A stretch of 64,000 bases of DNA from Kastovskya adunca ATA6-11-RM4 (GCA_019359445.1 JAHHHJ010000018.1:1-64000); one strand, 5' to 3'; counted from the stretch's first letter, positions 18,490-27,893 are shown. Numbers and translations: made by a program. The notes: generated from the sequence alone by a model not told the origin.

Positions 18490-19302
18490 ATGTCTTCTGG
18501 AACTTCAAGCGATCGCAACCCTCCTCCGAGTAACCGCCAACTACTGATTCTGCTGGGGCTATTTGCCGGATTTGTTGTAGTGGTCATCTGGTTGTTGGGA
18601 TGGCTGATTAGCGCTCTCATCTGGCTGATCCCGCCTAGCGTAGAGCGACAAGTGGGGGCGTTGGTGATTCCGGCATACGAGCGACAAGCTCCGCCTTCAG
18701 CCGCGCAGGATAGCCTGAATCAGCTTTTAGAGCGTTTAGAAGCCCAACTACCGCCGTCACAGGCAAAAAATCATCAGTATCGGGTGCTGTACGTGCCTCA
18801 AAAGACGGTGAATGCGTTGGCGCTACCGGGGGATGCGGTGGTGATTTATCAGGGATTGGTGGAGCAGGCGGAATCAGAAAATGAGCTAATGATGGTCTTG
18901 GGGCATGAGTTAGGTCATTTTGCTCACCGCGACCATTTGCGGGGGTTAGGACGAGGGTTGTTGGTGCAGTTGGTGCTAGCCACGTTTTTAGGGGATGGGG
19001 GTTCTTGGCAATCAGGTGCTGCTTCAATAATTACTGCCGTTAGTCGTGCGGAATTTTCCCAATCTCAAGAACGAGATGCCGATGAATTCGGCTTAACATT
19101 ACTTCAAAAAAACTACGGACATGTGGCGGGGGCAACTGATTTCTTTCAGCGCCTGGGTCAGCAAAAAGGAGCTAATTTAGCATTTTTATCAACTCATCCG
19201 GCACCAAGTAGGCGGGTGAATGAGTTGAAGCGCTTAATTAAGGAGCGGAACTATCCCCTGAAAGTGCGATCGCCTCTACCAAAAATGCTGCAAAACCTAT
19301 AG
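18490..19302 (+). CDS. M48 family zinc metallopeptidase
   Basis: 270 residues. An N-terminal membrane segment (about 18-46) is followed by a soluble domain with the zinc motif HELGH (139-143) and the downstream ligand in SQERDADEFG (E194), as in HtpX/Oma1/BepA-type proteases. The fold should sit on one face of a membrane, probably the outer side given the N-terminal anchor. It begins three bases after the stop of the NACHT-TPR-ClpS gene, so the two are almost certainly co-translated. Oma1-type relatives act in membrane quality control. The catalytic glutamate (E140) is present, so it should be active. Confidence 0.92.
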   Translation: MSSGTSSDRNPPPSNRQLLILLGLFAGFVVVVIWLLGWLISALIWLIPPSVERQVGALVIPAYERQAPPSAAQDSLNQLLERLEAQLPPSQAKNHQYRVLYVPQKTVNALALPGDAVVIYQGLVEQAESENELMMVLGHELGHFAHRDHLRGLGRGLLVQLVLATFLGDGGSWQSGAASIITAVSRAEFSQSQERDADEFGLTLLQKNYGHVAGATDFFQRLGQQKGANLAFLSTHPAPSRRVNELKRLIKERNYPLKVRSPLPKMLQNL

Positions 19303-19446
19303 GGATCGCGGTTTAATACGGATTGATACAGGAAGATTTATCTCTATCTTCAGGAATAAGTTCTCAGCACTCCCTCTCAAGAAGGACGGTTGATTAAACA
19401 TCTCTTGGTAAATTATCAGGTAATGATTAAGAGGTAATAAAAATTT

Positions 19447-19920
19447 ATGTCATCAGAAGTCGAAAAACAAATACTTGACGCCAAAGAAAACTTACCTGAA
19501 GTTACTCCAACTCCCGCTGATTTCAAAAATCAATCTACAGCTCATGACCTCAAGTCTCGTCTCGAGTGGGGAGAGCCTGGTTTTACGATTTTAGACGTTA
19601 GCGATCGCGAAATCTTCAATGATGGTCACATCATGGGTGCGGTAGCAATGCCCATGGATGAAGTCGTAGACCGTGCCCAAGGCACACTAGAACACAACCG
19701 TGACATCTATGTTTACGGCGCAAGCGACGAAGAAAGCTCCACGGCGGCATCCCAGCTCCGTCAAGCTGGCTTTACTCGTGTAGCGGAACTCCGAGGTGGC
19801 TTGGCAGGCTGGAAAGCTCTTGGTGGCCCGACTGAAGGTAGAAAAGAAGCCTTAACTCCTCCTAGCGCTGGCGACTATAACGTTGTTGCTCGCATCCAAG
19901 AGTCCCAAGGTAAGCACTAA
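19447..19920 (+). CDS. Rhodanese-like domain protein without the catalytic cysteine (copy 1)
   Basis: 157 residues. The rhodanese fold is clear: LEWGEPGFTILDVSDREIF, GHIMGAVAMPMDE, then YVYGASDEES and LRGGLAGWKALGG. Where sulfurtransferases have a cysteine at the start of the active loop (Y-C-x-x-G), this protein has glycine, so it should not transfer sulfur. Such inactive domains often bind proteins or anions. A close paralogue lies at 23709-24092; the two flank the sensor-kinase/cyclase gene. Start: ATG 19447, preceded by AAGAGGTAA about 9 bases upstream. Confidence 0.88.
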   Translation: MSSEVEKQILDAKENLPEVTPTPADFKNQSTAHDLKSRLEWGEPGFTILDVSDREIFNDGHIMGAVAMPMDEVVDRAQGTLEHNRDIYVYGASDEESSTAASQLRQAGFTRVAELRGGLAGWKALGGPTEGRKEALTPPSAGDYNVVARIQESQGKH

Positions 19921-20015
19921 ATTGCTTCATAGTCAGGAATTACTAAACGTAGAGACGTTGTATGCAGCGTCTCTACTAGGTAGGAAATTGGAGTTACAAA
20001 AGCAAATTGCCTTAA

Positions 20016-23000
20016 TCAAGACTCCTGCCAGCCTAAGGGTTCAAATTCCTGCCCAACTTCTGAAATCCTAGTAGTCTGGGATTTTTTGCAATATTCAATG
20101 TATAGCCTTGCCGCTCTATCTTGCTCATTTTTGAGCAGAAGCTGCTGAAATATTTCCTGCGCTTGCACAAACTTTTTTTGATGATAGAGACTCACGCCTT
20201 GTTCAAACTCAAAATGGGTTTGGTTTTTGAGGCGTTGCACCTCATCTGAGTCACCATCGTACACTTCAAATACAGACACGGCAGTGGTTTTCCCTTTCAC
20301 CCGAACTCGTCCCAAGAATCGGTAGTTATATTGGTGAGAGTCGGCTAGCTGAGATAGAGTTTGTTCGCTAATTACAATTCCTGCACCATAGACTTTCGTT
20401 AAATCTTCCAGGCGAGAAGCGAGGTTTACCGCATCAGCAATCACGGTACTTTCCATCCGCTGTTCTTCGCCGATTGTTCCTAGCATGAGAGTCCCAGTAT
20501 GCAGCCCAATGCCGATCGCGATCGCTGGGTTGCCATCATCCATCCGCTCAACATTAAACAGCGTCACCTGTTTTTGCATCTCAATTGCCGCTTGCAACGC
20601 CTCATCTGCTGTATTGGGAAAAATCGCCATAATTGCATCCCCAATATATTTATCAATAAAACCATTGTGGTTGCGAATCACCGGGCCTACCCGTTTCAAG
20701 TAGGCATTCAGAAAGTCAAAATTCTCCTTGGGCGACATGCTTTCCGAAAGCGTTGTAAATGTCCGAATATCAGAAAAGAGAATCGACATCTCTTTTTGAA
20801 TTTGATCACCTAACTGAACATCCACAATACTTTCTTTCCCCAAAAACCTCAAAAACTCATAGGGAACGAAGCGGCTAGAGGCTAGATGTATTTTAGAAAG
20901 CCGAATATGAGTTTTGATGCGGGCGAAAAGTTCACTTTTTGAAAACGGTTTAGTGAGATAATCATTTGCCCCGGCACCAAATCCTTCTACTAAATCCGAA
21001 ACCTGGTCTTTTGCCGTTAGTAGCACAATCGGCAGTTCATGGGCAGGAAAATGTTGACGAATAATTCGACAAACCTCATAACCTGTCATTTTCGGCATCA
21101 TTACATCCAGTAAAACCAAGTCTGGCTGAAAACCTTTATCAATAATATCGATCGCTTCCACGCCATTAGTCGCTTGAGTGATGGCATACTTTTGCAGCGA
21201 TAGATGGTTGAATAAGACTTGCAAATTTACTGGCTCATCATCAACAATCAGTATTTTAAATTCTCCCTGAGTTGGCGTCGGCAAGTCTAACTGCTCCTGA
21301 TTATTATCGTCAGGATTGATGAAGGTTTCCATCAAATCTTTTAGCTTTGAAGCTTGAGGCAAAAGCTGCTTCAGATTAAATGTTGGAGAGGCTTCTCCTT
21401 GATAAATAGGTAAGGTAAAAATAAACTGAGAACCTTTACCAATAGTTGAGTTAACTCGAATCGTACCGCCATGCAGTTGTACGAGTTGCCTAGTAATTGA
21501 TAATCCTAAACCCGCACCACCATATTCTCTGGCAATTGAGCCATCGGCTTGTTCAAATGACTCAAAAATGCAAGTCAGTTTATCCTCTGAGATGCCAATA
21601 CCTGTATCGCTGACGGCAACTTCTAGATAGTCATTGATAACTTGAGCAGAGACTTCAATCGTGCCACTTTCTGTAAATTTAATAGCATTACTAACCAGGT
21701 TGTGCAAAATCTGCTGTACCCGATTCTCATCAGCATTCACAGCAGGAATATCAGGAGCGATGTTATTAATGACTTGCAAAGATTTTTTGCCGATCAGGGG
21801 AATAGAGAGAATCAAGACCACATCAGTAATTTCTCGCATCCCTATGGGTTTGGTTTGTAATTCAATATTTTTGTGATTAAGTTGAGAAAAATCTAATAAA
21901 TCATTGACGAGCTGAGTTAATCTTCTGCCGCTAGAGACAATCATTGAAAGATTAAGAACCGTTGCCTTGGGGAGTTTTCCCGTAGCGCCATCAATCACCG
22001 ATTCGGCAATACCGACAATTCCATTTAAAGGTGTTCGCAGTTCGTGGGAAGTATTAGCTAAAAACTCATCTTTGAGTTTATCTATTTGCTGTAAAGCGGC
22101 ATTCTTTTCTTCCATCTCTGCGGCGTAAGCATGTAGACGTTTACGCGCCTCTGTAAAGCGACGCTCCAGAATAATCCCCAAAAATCCTACAAAAACGAAC
22201 ATTCCCCAGTAATAAAGTTCTACATGCCAAGGGAAAATATAAAAAACATAGGCTAAGATATCGTGAATGGCAGAGAGGCAGAAAGCAGCAAATCCTAGTG
22301 TAAATAGTTTCGCTTCTATGTCTCCTTTAAAAGATTTGCCAATAGCAAGAACAATTAAAGTCGTTGCACTCACTATCGTTAGGATGTGATTGGGATAGAT
22401 TGTGTAATTCCAGGGGACAATACGGGTGCCTGCCAAAAGAAAAGCCATCAGGGCAAAACCTAGATGTATTTGTAGTAAGCGATAGACAATCGATTTGTAC
22501 CCTCTGCCAAAAATCTGCTCAAAGAAGGCGCAAACTCCGGCAGGGATTAAATAAAATGAAGCATATTCAATATATTTCCAAAATAAAAATTTGTTAAAAG
22601 TTAAAGGGATAATTTCTGTCCGGGCGATTGTATAGACCCCGACAACTATTGCCAAAAAAGCGAAGGATAAATATAGTTTTTGAAGTTTTCCTCTTAAGGA
22701 AACTAAAATTGGAAATAACCCGATGAAGACAAAGAAAAATCCGAAAATAACTCGATCGATATCTTTAATAATTAAGTTTTTAATTAAGTCAGGTTGAGCG
22801 CCAATCGTTACTTGATTGAATAAGCCAATTGCCAAAGTGGGATCATTGGCAGCATAAGCTTTGAAAAATAGAGTTTTCCCTTCAAAACCTGGTTCCAACG
22901 GAACAATTGGCCATTTTTCATCTCTAATTTCTGCCGCCCCAGAAGGCTCTAAATCGTAAAAAATATAGATGAGTTGACTATCGAGATAGGTATTGAGTAG

Positions 23001-23384
23001 GTAAGGAATACCTCGAATATACAAACTAGGGTAGGGCCATAGTCCGTCTGGTAAGGGAACGCGTAGCCAAATAAACTTTTCTCCGGGCGGAACGGAGAGT
23101 TTCCCCGGAACTTTAAAGCTTTGCCATTGAGAGTCTAAGGTGTCTTCCTGAATCCAAGTTGGCACCCCTTCAATATCAACAGGAGATTCGCCCCAGCGGT
23201 ACTGCCATCCTTGGGTAAGCTCAATCGGTTTTGAATTGATGGAAGGTGGCGACTGGCTAAGACTAGGGGGTGTCTGAACAAAAAGCCCGCTAAATAGTGC
23301 TAATAAAAAGGCACCAAAGAATAATACAATTCTGGCGCGGGTTGAAGCCAATGAAAACTTCATAGTTGCTAACGCCTGTGACAT
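20016..23384 (-). CDS. 7TM sensor histidine kinase-receiver-adenylate cyclase fusion
   Basis: 1122 residues. N-terminal signal (about 16-40), a periplasmic beta-rich 7TMR-DISM-like domain (about 50-190), seven membrane segments (about 210-405), coiled coil, HisKA with [10 protein letters not shown] (His about 443), HATPase, receiver with VLLDVMMP (Asp about 756) and a class III cyclase domain: FSDIRTFTTLSE (metal Asp), IDKYIGDAIMAIFP and DAVNLASRLE. The lysine and downstream aspartate favour ATP as substrate, so cAMP should be the product. A tail with one TPR-like helix pair ends the protein. CyaC-type cyanobacterial cyclases use a similar kinase-receiver-cyclase relay. Alternative start ATG 23363. 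Confidence 0.88.
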   Translation of the reverse strand: MSQALATMKFSLASTRARIVLFFGAFLLALFSGLFVQTPPSLSQSPPSINSKPIELTQGWQYRWGESPVDIEGVPTWIQEDTLDSQWQSFKVPGKLSVPPGEKFIWLRVPLPDGLWPYPSLYIRGIPYLLNTYLDSQLIYIFYDLEPSGAAEIRDEKWPIVPLEPGFEGKTLFFKAYAANDPTLAIGLFNQVTIGAQPDLIKNLIIKDIDRVIFGFFFVFIGLFPILVSLRGKLQKLYLSFAFLAIVVGVYTIARTEIIPLTFNKFLFWKYIEYASFYLIPAGVCAFFEQIFGRGYKSIVYRLLQIHLGFALMAFLLAGTRIVPWNYTIYPNHILTIVSATTLIVLAIGKSFKGDIEAKLFTLGFAAFCLSAIHDILAYVFYIFPWHVELYYWGMFVFVGFLGIILERRFTEARKRLHAYAAEMEEKNAALQQIDKLKDEFLANTSHELRTPLNGIVGIAESVIDGATGKLPKATVLNLSMIVSSGRRLTQLVNDLLDFSQLNHKNIELQTKPIGMREITDVVLILSIPLIGKKSLQVINNIAPDIPAVNADENRVQQILHNLVSNAIKFTESGTIEVSAQVINDYLEVAVSDTGIGISEDKLTCIFESFEQADGSIAREYGGAGLGLSITRQLVQLHGGTIRVNSTIGKGSQFIFTLPIYQGEASPTFNLKQLLPQASKLKDLMETFINPDDNNQEQLDLPTPTQGEFKILIVDDEPVNLQVLFNHLSLQKYAITQATNGVEAIDIIDKGFQPDLVLLDVMMPKMTGYEVCRIIRQHFPAHELPIVLLTAKDQVSDLVEGFGAGANDYLTKPFSKSELFARIKTHIRLSKIHLASSRFVPYEFLRFLGKESIVDVQLGDQIQKEMSILFSDIRTFTTLSESMSPKENFDFLNAYLKRVGPVIRNHNGFIDKYIGDAIMAIFPNTADEALQAAIEMQKQVTLFNVERMDDGNPAIAIGIGLHTGTLMLGTIGEEQRMESTVIADAVNLASRLEDLTKVYGAGIVISEQTLSQLADSHQYNYRFLGRVRVKGKTTAVSVFEVYDGDSDEVQRLKNQTHFEFEQGVSLYHQKKFVQAQEIFQQLLLKNEQDRAARLYIEYCKKSQTTRISEVGQEFEPLGWQES

Positions 23385-23708
23385 TCTGCTTAGTTGTATT
23401 TATTAGGGTACAGTTGCAGCCGAATATCATAACGGTAAAAGAGATTATTGTTTCTCTCCTGCTCCCCTGTCTTCTTTTTAGGGTAGCAGTATTATTACTT
23501 ATGTCTTTAGAATGGTTATTTCTCTGCTATCGGGTAGAGGTAAGTTTTTTTGAGATATTGACCTATAGATTTAAATCTCATCAGTTAGTAGTTACCACTG
23601 CTTATTAGAGACACTTGGTCAAGATTTCTACATAAAATTTGAAGATTTTAAATTTTATTGTTACATTGCAAAGAACTGTACCGTACATGGTAAGGATTCT
23701 TCCGACAC

Positions 23709-24092
23709 ATGATTGACTTATCTGATTTGATTCCGACGCCACCGCCTCTACAGAACCAGTCTCGCGTATATGACCTGAAAGCGCGTTTAGATTGGGGTGA
23801 ACCTGCCCTCACGATTGTGGATGTACGCGATCGCGATGAGTTTAATATCAGCCACATTTTGGGGGCAATTTCCCTACCAATGAGCGAATTAATTAGTCGA
23901 GTTTTAAATAGTCTCGACTTGGCGCGGGATATTTATGTGTACGGCGAAACTGATGAGGAAACCTCTATCGCTGCTGCCCAATTGCGGGAAGCGGGATATA
24001 TTCACATCTCGGAACTTCGAGGTGGACATGCAGCGTGGAAGGCAGTGGGCTATCCGGTTGAGTCAATTCCGCCAGCGACTCTGACGACTTAA
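23709..24092 (+). CDS. Rhodanese-like domain protein without the catalytic cysteine (copy 2)
   Basis: 127 residues, paralogous to the protein at 19447-19920: LDWGEPALTIVDVRDRDEF, SHILGAISLPMSE, YVYGETDEET, ELRGGHAAWKAVGYP. As in copy one, glycine replaces the active cysteine. It lacks most of copy one's N-terminal extension. The gene is on the opposite strand from the kinase-cyclase, whose start lies 324 bp upstream, so the intervening AT-rich DNA probably carries both promoters. Function unknown; likely non-enzymatic. Confidence 0.87.
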   Translation: MIDLSDLIPTPPPLQNQSRVYDLKARLDWGEPALTIVDVRDRDEFNISHILGAISLPMSELISRVLNSLDLARDIYVYGETDEETSIAAAQLREAGYIHISELRGGHAAWKAVGYPVESIPPATLTT

Positions 24093-24180
24093 CGTTTACT
24101 GTCCTTATTCCTCGCCGGAATTTTAAACCTTAAGGATGGCGCTCCAAGTAGGCTGCCAGAGTTGGGTTCAGTTGGAGTTC

Positions 24181-24810
24181 TTAGTGTTCAAAAATATCTT
24201 TGTATTGCAGCAGATCTAGAGAAACCATCACGGGTAAAGCATCAAAGCACTGCTGGGCGAGTTGAAAGCGTTCTTCGCGCTTTAGCATGGCGGTTAGTTT
24301 CTGCTGGGCGCTGAGTAAGTAGCGAACATCGTTGGCAGCATAACTGAGTTGTTCCTCGGAGAGATTGGCGGCGTTTCCCCAGTCGGAACTTTGGGCTTGT
24401 TTGTTGAGTTCTACTTGCTCAAGTTCTTGCACCAAATCCTTAAGTCCGTGGCGATTGGTGTAGGTTCGGGCGAGTTTGCTGCCAATTTTGGTGCAGAAGA
24501 TGGGGGTGACAAAGATGCTCAGGTGGTGGCGCAATTGGGCAACATCAAAGCGGGCAAAGTGGAAAACTTTCAAGACGTTGGTTGCTTCCATGAGTCGTTT
24601 GAGGTTGGGAGCGTCGGTTTGTCCTTTGGCAATGCGAACGACACTCACGTATCCTTCAGGGTTACAGATCTGCACTAAGCACAAGCGATCGCGTAGAGGC
24701 AAAAGCCCCATAGTTTCTGTATCTACGGCAATGGCTTCTGCGCTCAGGTACACAGAGAGAAGCTGATCCGAGAGGTCGCGATCGCAAACTTGAAAGTTTT
24801 CCACTTGCAT
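24181..24810 (-). CDS. RNase D-like 3'-5' exonuclease (DEDDy)
   Basis: 209 residues, only the exonuclease domain of RNase D, without HRDC. DEDDy residues are visible: AVDTETMG (D30, E32), FHFARFDVAQL (D89), and Y157 with D161 in LSYAANDVRYLL. The four acids bind two metals for 3'-5' hydrolysis of RNA or DNA. It lies six bases after the CAP-domain gene, so the two may be an operon, although no functional link is known. Short RNase D-like proteins are common in cyanobacteria; whether they process tRNA is not established here. Confidence 0.9.
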   Translation of the reverse strand: MQVENFQVCDRDLSDQLLSVYLSAEAIAVDTETMGLLPLRDRLCLVQICNPEGYVSVVRIAKGQTDAPNLKRLMEATNVLKVFHFARFDVAQLRHHLSIFVTPIFCTKIGSKLARTYTNRHGLKDLVQELEQVELNKQAQSSDWGNAANLSEEQLSYAANDVRYLLSAQQKLTAMLKREERFQLAQQCFDALPVMVSLDLLQYKDIFEH

Positions 24811-24816
24811 TAATAC

Positions 24817-25359
24817 TTACCGACGCTTAATAAAGATCTGGGTAAAGTAATACTCACCCTTAGCATTTTGGGCAACGCCAATGCCAGCCGAGTCAAACTG
24901 ACCTTCAATATTTTTACGATGTCCTGTGCTTTTTAGCCACCCCTCTACTGCCTGTTTTCCGGGAGCGCTGTAACCTTGGTTGTAGGCAATGTTCTCGGCA
25001 GCACTGCGATAAGGACTCGTTTGACCGATTACGGCTACCCGTTGGTTAAAACCATCGTGACTAAATGCTGTACGACCTGCTGCCATATTCTGGCTATGTG
25101 CTCTAGCTTGCTGGCTGATGGTGGAATTTAAGCTCAGAGGTGGTAAGTTGCGAGACTGACGGTATTGATTAATCTGGGCGTGAACCGATTGTTCAATCGC
25201 ACTGGGCGAAGTAGAAGTTGTGGCTTTCGTCACAGGAGCGGCGTTAGCAGATAAGGGGCGGGTAACGTCTTTGTTAACACTGGAGAGTGTTTCGTAACCT
25301 GTGACTCCACCAGCAATCATGAGGATTCCGAGAACAAGCTTTGTTAATTGTTTGTGCAT
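24817..25359 (-). CDS. Secreted CAP/SCP domain protein (YkwD-like)
   Basis: 180 residues. An N-terminal hydrophobic segment (about 6-22) acts as signal or anchor. A low-complexity linker follows, then a CAP domain from about 60: QARAHSQNMAAGRTAFSHDGF, AAENIAYNQGY, VEGWLKSTGHRKNIEG and YYFTQIFIKR. The family's conserved histidines, in SHDGF and GHRKN, are present. Bacterial CAP proteins are extracellular and of uncertain activity. Co-directional with, and six bases before, the RNase D-like gene. Confidence 0.9.
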   Translation of the reverse strand: MHKQLTKLVLGILMIAGGVTGYETLSSVNKDVTRPLSANAAPVTKATTSTSPSAIEQSVHAQINQYRQSRNLPPLSLNSTISQQARAHSQNMAAGRTAFSHDGFNQRVAVIGQTSPYRSAAENIAYNQGYSAPGKQAVEGWLKSTGHRKNIEGQFDSAGIGVAQNAKGEYYFTQIFIKRR

Positions 25360-25468
25360 GTTAGTTCATACGTCTAGGATTTGCTGGTAGTGCACCGTTT
25401 GACTAGATGGCGATCGCGCGCAACAGTCAATCCTTGAAAAGACGTTAGCCAAGAGTCTCGGTTCCCAT

Positions 25469-25700
25469 TAGGGCGTGTTTTTAAACTTGGAGATCCCCCT
25501 AAATCCCCCTTATTAAGGGGGACTAAGATTTTTGTTCCCGCCTTAATAAAGGGGACTAAGATTTCTGTTCTCGCCTTTTTAAGGGGACTAAAATTTCTGT
25601 TCCCCCCTTAACAAGGAGGATTAAGATTTCTGTTCCCCCCTTTTTAAGGGGGGCTAGGGGGGATCTAAATTTAACGGGGGAGTTTGAAAACCTGCCCTAG
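25469..25700. mobile_element. MITE-like element with nested inverted repeats, copy A
   Basis: Outer ends TAGGGCGTGTTTTTAAACTT (25469-25488) and the complement of AGTTTGAAAACCTGCCCTA (25681-25699) match imperfectly. Inner ends AGATCCCCCT (25491) and AGGGGGGATCT (25656-25666) are also inverted. The core holds about four degenerate units of roughly 40 bp with ACTAAGATTT. No coding capacity. Copy B is at 28065-28267. Confidence 0.7.
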
Positions 25701-25732
25701 CCTTGATCGCTAAAGTCGCCGCTATACGAGAC

Positions 25733-25756
25733 AAAAAAAGCCCGCACAGGCGGACT
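25733..25756 (-). terminator. Rho-independent terminator of trpB
   Basis: On the minus strand AGTCCGC pairs with GCGGGCT across loop CTGT and is followed at once by seven T. It lies about 57 bp after the trpB stop. Confidence 0.85.
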
Positions 25757-25812
25757 TCGTTTCTTATCCCCAGCCAATAGAGCTGCGGACAGACTTTACA
25801 CAGTTGAAGAGA

Positions 25813-27066
25813 TTAACTTTCTACATCGAGAAATTTTGCCACCGTGTGCACATCCTTGTCACCGCGTCCTGAGCAATTGATGACGATGCGAGGGCTACCA
25901 GTGAGTTGCGGACACAGAGTTTCCAAGTAAGCGATCGCGTGAGCTGTTTCCAACGCCGGAATAATCCCTTCTTGCAGAGAAAGCAGCTTAAAGGCATCCA
26001 GGGCTTTTTGGTCACTGATGCTGTAGTATTCCGCCCGACCGCTATCTTTTAAATAGCTATGTTCTGGGCCGACACCAGGATAGTCAAGTCCCGCACTGAT
26101 AGAGTGGGCTTCCATAACTTGCCCATCCTCATCTTGTAGCAAGTAGCTCATCGCCCCATGCAGGACACCCGGACGACCCAGAGTTAGCGTTGCGGCGTGT
26201 TTTTCAGAGTCCACGCCCTCCCCAGCCGCTTCAATGCCAATCAACCGTACCGTTGGCTCCTTAACAAATTCGTAGAACAGCCCGATCGCATTGGAGCCAC
26301 CGCCCACACAAGCGAGGAGAATATCCGGCAAGCCGCCCCACTTTTCCTGCGCTTGAGCGCGAGTTTCTTGACCAATCACGGCATGGAAGTCCCGCACCAT
26401 CATCGGGTAAGGATGAGGGCCAGCCACAGACCCCAGGATATAGTGAGTAGTTTCAACATTCGTCACCCAATCCCGAATTGCTTCCGAGGTGGCATCCTTC
26501 AGCGTCCCAGTTCCGGCGGTAACAGGTGACACCTTTGCCCCCATCAACCGCATCCGAAACACATTCAGGGCTTGGCGTTCCATATCCTGAACGCCCATAT
26601 AAACAACGCATTCCAGCCCAAATCTGGCACATACGGTTGCTGTTGCCACACCATGCTGACCTGCACCTGTCTCAGCAATGATCCGCTTTTTGCCCATGCG
26701 CTTGGCTAGCAGCACCTGAGCCAAAGCATTATTAATTTTGTGAGCGCCTGTATGGTTCAAGTCTTCACGCTTTAGGTAAATCTGCGCCCCACTACCATCA
26801 GGCTTGGCGTAGTGGGAGGTGAGGCGTTCAGCAAAGTAGAGAGGGCTAGGGCGTCCTACATAGTCCCGCAGCAAACCTTGCAACTCAGCTTGGAACTCAG
26901 AGTCATTGCAGTATTTTTGAAATGCCGCCTCTAGCTCGCTCAAAGCAGGCATCAACGTTTCCGGCACATACTTGCCGCCAAAGCGTCCAAACCGACCGAG
27001 TCCATCGGGTTGCTGTACGGGGGCGTTATCAGTCGCTTGATTGGGAGATAGAGGAGTCGTGGTCAC
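25813..27066 (-). CDS. trpB: Tryptophan synthase beta chain
   Basis: 417 residues, full length for TrpB1. It condenses indole with L-serine to give tryptophan, using PLP; the PLP lysine is K110 in [10 protein letters not shown], and the phosphate loop is GGGSNAIG. The entry motif [13 protein letters not shown] and the late ETAHA are typical of the TrpA-dependent form. No other trp gene is nearby, as usual in cyanobacteria where trp genes are scattered. A hairpin terminator follows. The start at ATG 27066 begins a non-conserved leader of about 22 residues, and a later start before the domain cannot be excluded. Confidence 0.97.
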   Translation of the reverse strand: MTTTPLSPNQATDNAPVQQPDGLGRFGRFGGKYVPETLMPALSELEAAFQKYCNDSEFQAELQGLLRDYVGRPSPLYFAERLTSHYAKPDGSGAQIYLKREDLNHTGAHKINNALAQVLLAKRMGKKRIIAETGAGQHGVATATVCARFGLECVVYMGVQDMERQALNVFRMRLMGAKVSPVTAGTGTLKDATSEAIRDWVTNVETTHYILGSVAGPHPYPMMVRDFHAVIGQETRAQAQEKWGGLPDILLACVGGGSNAIGLFYEFVKEPTVRLIGIEAAGEGVDSEKHAATLTLGRPGVLHGAMSYLLQDEDGQVMEAHSISAGLDYPGVGPEHSYLKDSGRAEYYSISDQKALDAFKLLSLQEGIIPALETAHAIAYLETLCPQLTGSPRIVINCSGRGDKDVHTVAKFLDVES

Positions 27067-27202
27067 GGGATAAATTTAGAAGGGATAACTGAACCAATTT
27101 TATAAGAATTTTGGGGTGAGCTAACATCTCTCTATTCTTGCAGGGGATACAGTAGGGAAAGATGTAGGGATAGAGAGAAAAATTAAACAAGGGATTGTTA
27201 AT

Positions 27203-27299
27203 TTCATCCTTCACCCTTCACACTTCATCCTTCACACTTCACCCTTCACACTTCATCCTTCACACTTCACCCTTCATCCTTCATCCTTCACACTTCATC
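27203..27299. repeat. Heptamer-type tandem repeat abutting a start codon
   Basis: Degenerate seven-base units of the CTTCATC / CTTCACA / CTTCACC type run for about 95 bp and stop four bases before the SUI1 gene. The complementary strand gives the TATGAAG/GATGAAG family seen elsewhere in the window. No unique spacers. Confidence 0.85.
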
Positions 27300-27303
27300 T
27301 GTT

Positions 27304-27654
27304 ATGTCCAAACGCCAATCAAACAACTCTAAAAGCGATCGCGTTGCCTATCAAGAATTTGGCAGCAGCAACCCAGGCGCTACTGAACGCGGCGTTCAGG
27401 AACTTCCTCCCCATCAACAAAACCTGAAAATCCAGGCATCTCGGAAAGGACGCAAAGGCAAAACGGTCACGGTTATTAGTGGCTTTCAGCTCAAGCCGGA
27501 AACCTTAGCCGAATTGCTTAAGAAGCTGAAAGCGCAGTGCGGTAGTGGAGGTACGCTTAAAGAAAATACTTTGGAAATTCAAGGCGATCATACACAAAAA
27601 TTGCTAGAAAATTTGACTGCTCTTGGTTATAAAGCCAAAATTAGCGGTGGTTAA
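27304..27654 (+). CDS. SUI1/YciH-type translation initiation factor
   Basis: 116 residues. The C-terminal eIF1-like domain is clear (GRKGKTVTVISGFQL, LKKLKAQCGSGGTLK, LEIQGDH, LTALGYKAKISGG), and the N-terminal tail is disordered. Eukaryotic eIF1 and archaeal homologues control start-codon fidelity; bacterial YciH inhibits translation under some conditions. The ATG is preceded directly by tandem heptamers and no ribosome site, so it may be weakly or leaderlessly translated. A Pmp3 gene follows in the same direction by about 80 bp. Confidence 0.92.
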   Translation: MSKRQSNNSKSDRVAYQEFGSSNPGATERGVQELPPHQQNLKIQASRKGRKGKTVTVISGFQLKPETLAELLKKLKAQCGSGGTLKENTLEIQGDHTQKLLENLTALGYKAKISGG

Positions 27655-27734
27655 TATTTGCATTTATGACTCCAGATAGATGCATAAATACCGCAGAATG
27701 GCTACAAATAATCTAACGTTAAAGGAAACTGCTC

Positions 27735-27893
27735 ATGGATATCTTTAGAATTTTAATAGCAATTTTTATTCCGCCACTGGGTGTTTTTCTGCAAGTGGGA
27801 ATAGGTACAGATTTTTGGATCAATCTTCTCTTAACCTTTTTAGGTTATATTCCTGGCATCGCTCATGCTCTTTGGGTGATTTTGAGAAAATAA
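27735..27893 (+). CDS. Pmp3/YqaE family small membrane protein
   Basis: 52 residues, almost all hydrophobic. Two membrane helices are joined by a short polar turn: the first holds IFIPPLGVFLQVG, the second LLTFLGYIPGIAHALWVI. The PPLGVF and GYIPGIIHA motifs identify the Pmp3/UPF0057 family, linked in yeast and plants to salt and cold tolerance through membrane potential. ATG 27735 has AAAGGAAA about 10 bases upstream. A strong terminator follows 47 bp after the stop. Confidence 0.92.
   Translation: MDIFRILIAIFIPPLGVFLQVGIGTDFWINLLLTFLGYIPGIAHALWVILRK

Noticed and set aside
25491-25666. CRISPR-like array with about 40-bp periodicity
   Set aside because: Units are adjacent and differ by point changes, with no spacers; better read as the core of a MITE-like element.
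27203-27299. CRISPR-like array
   Set aside because: Units are 7 bases and degenerate with no unique spacers; no cas genes nearby.
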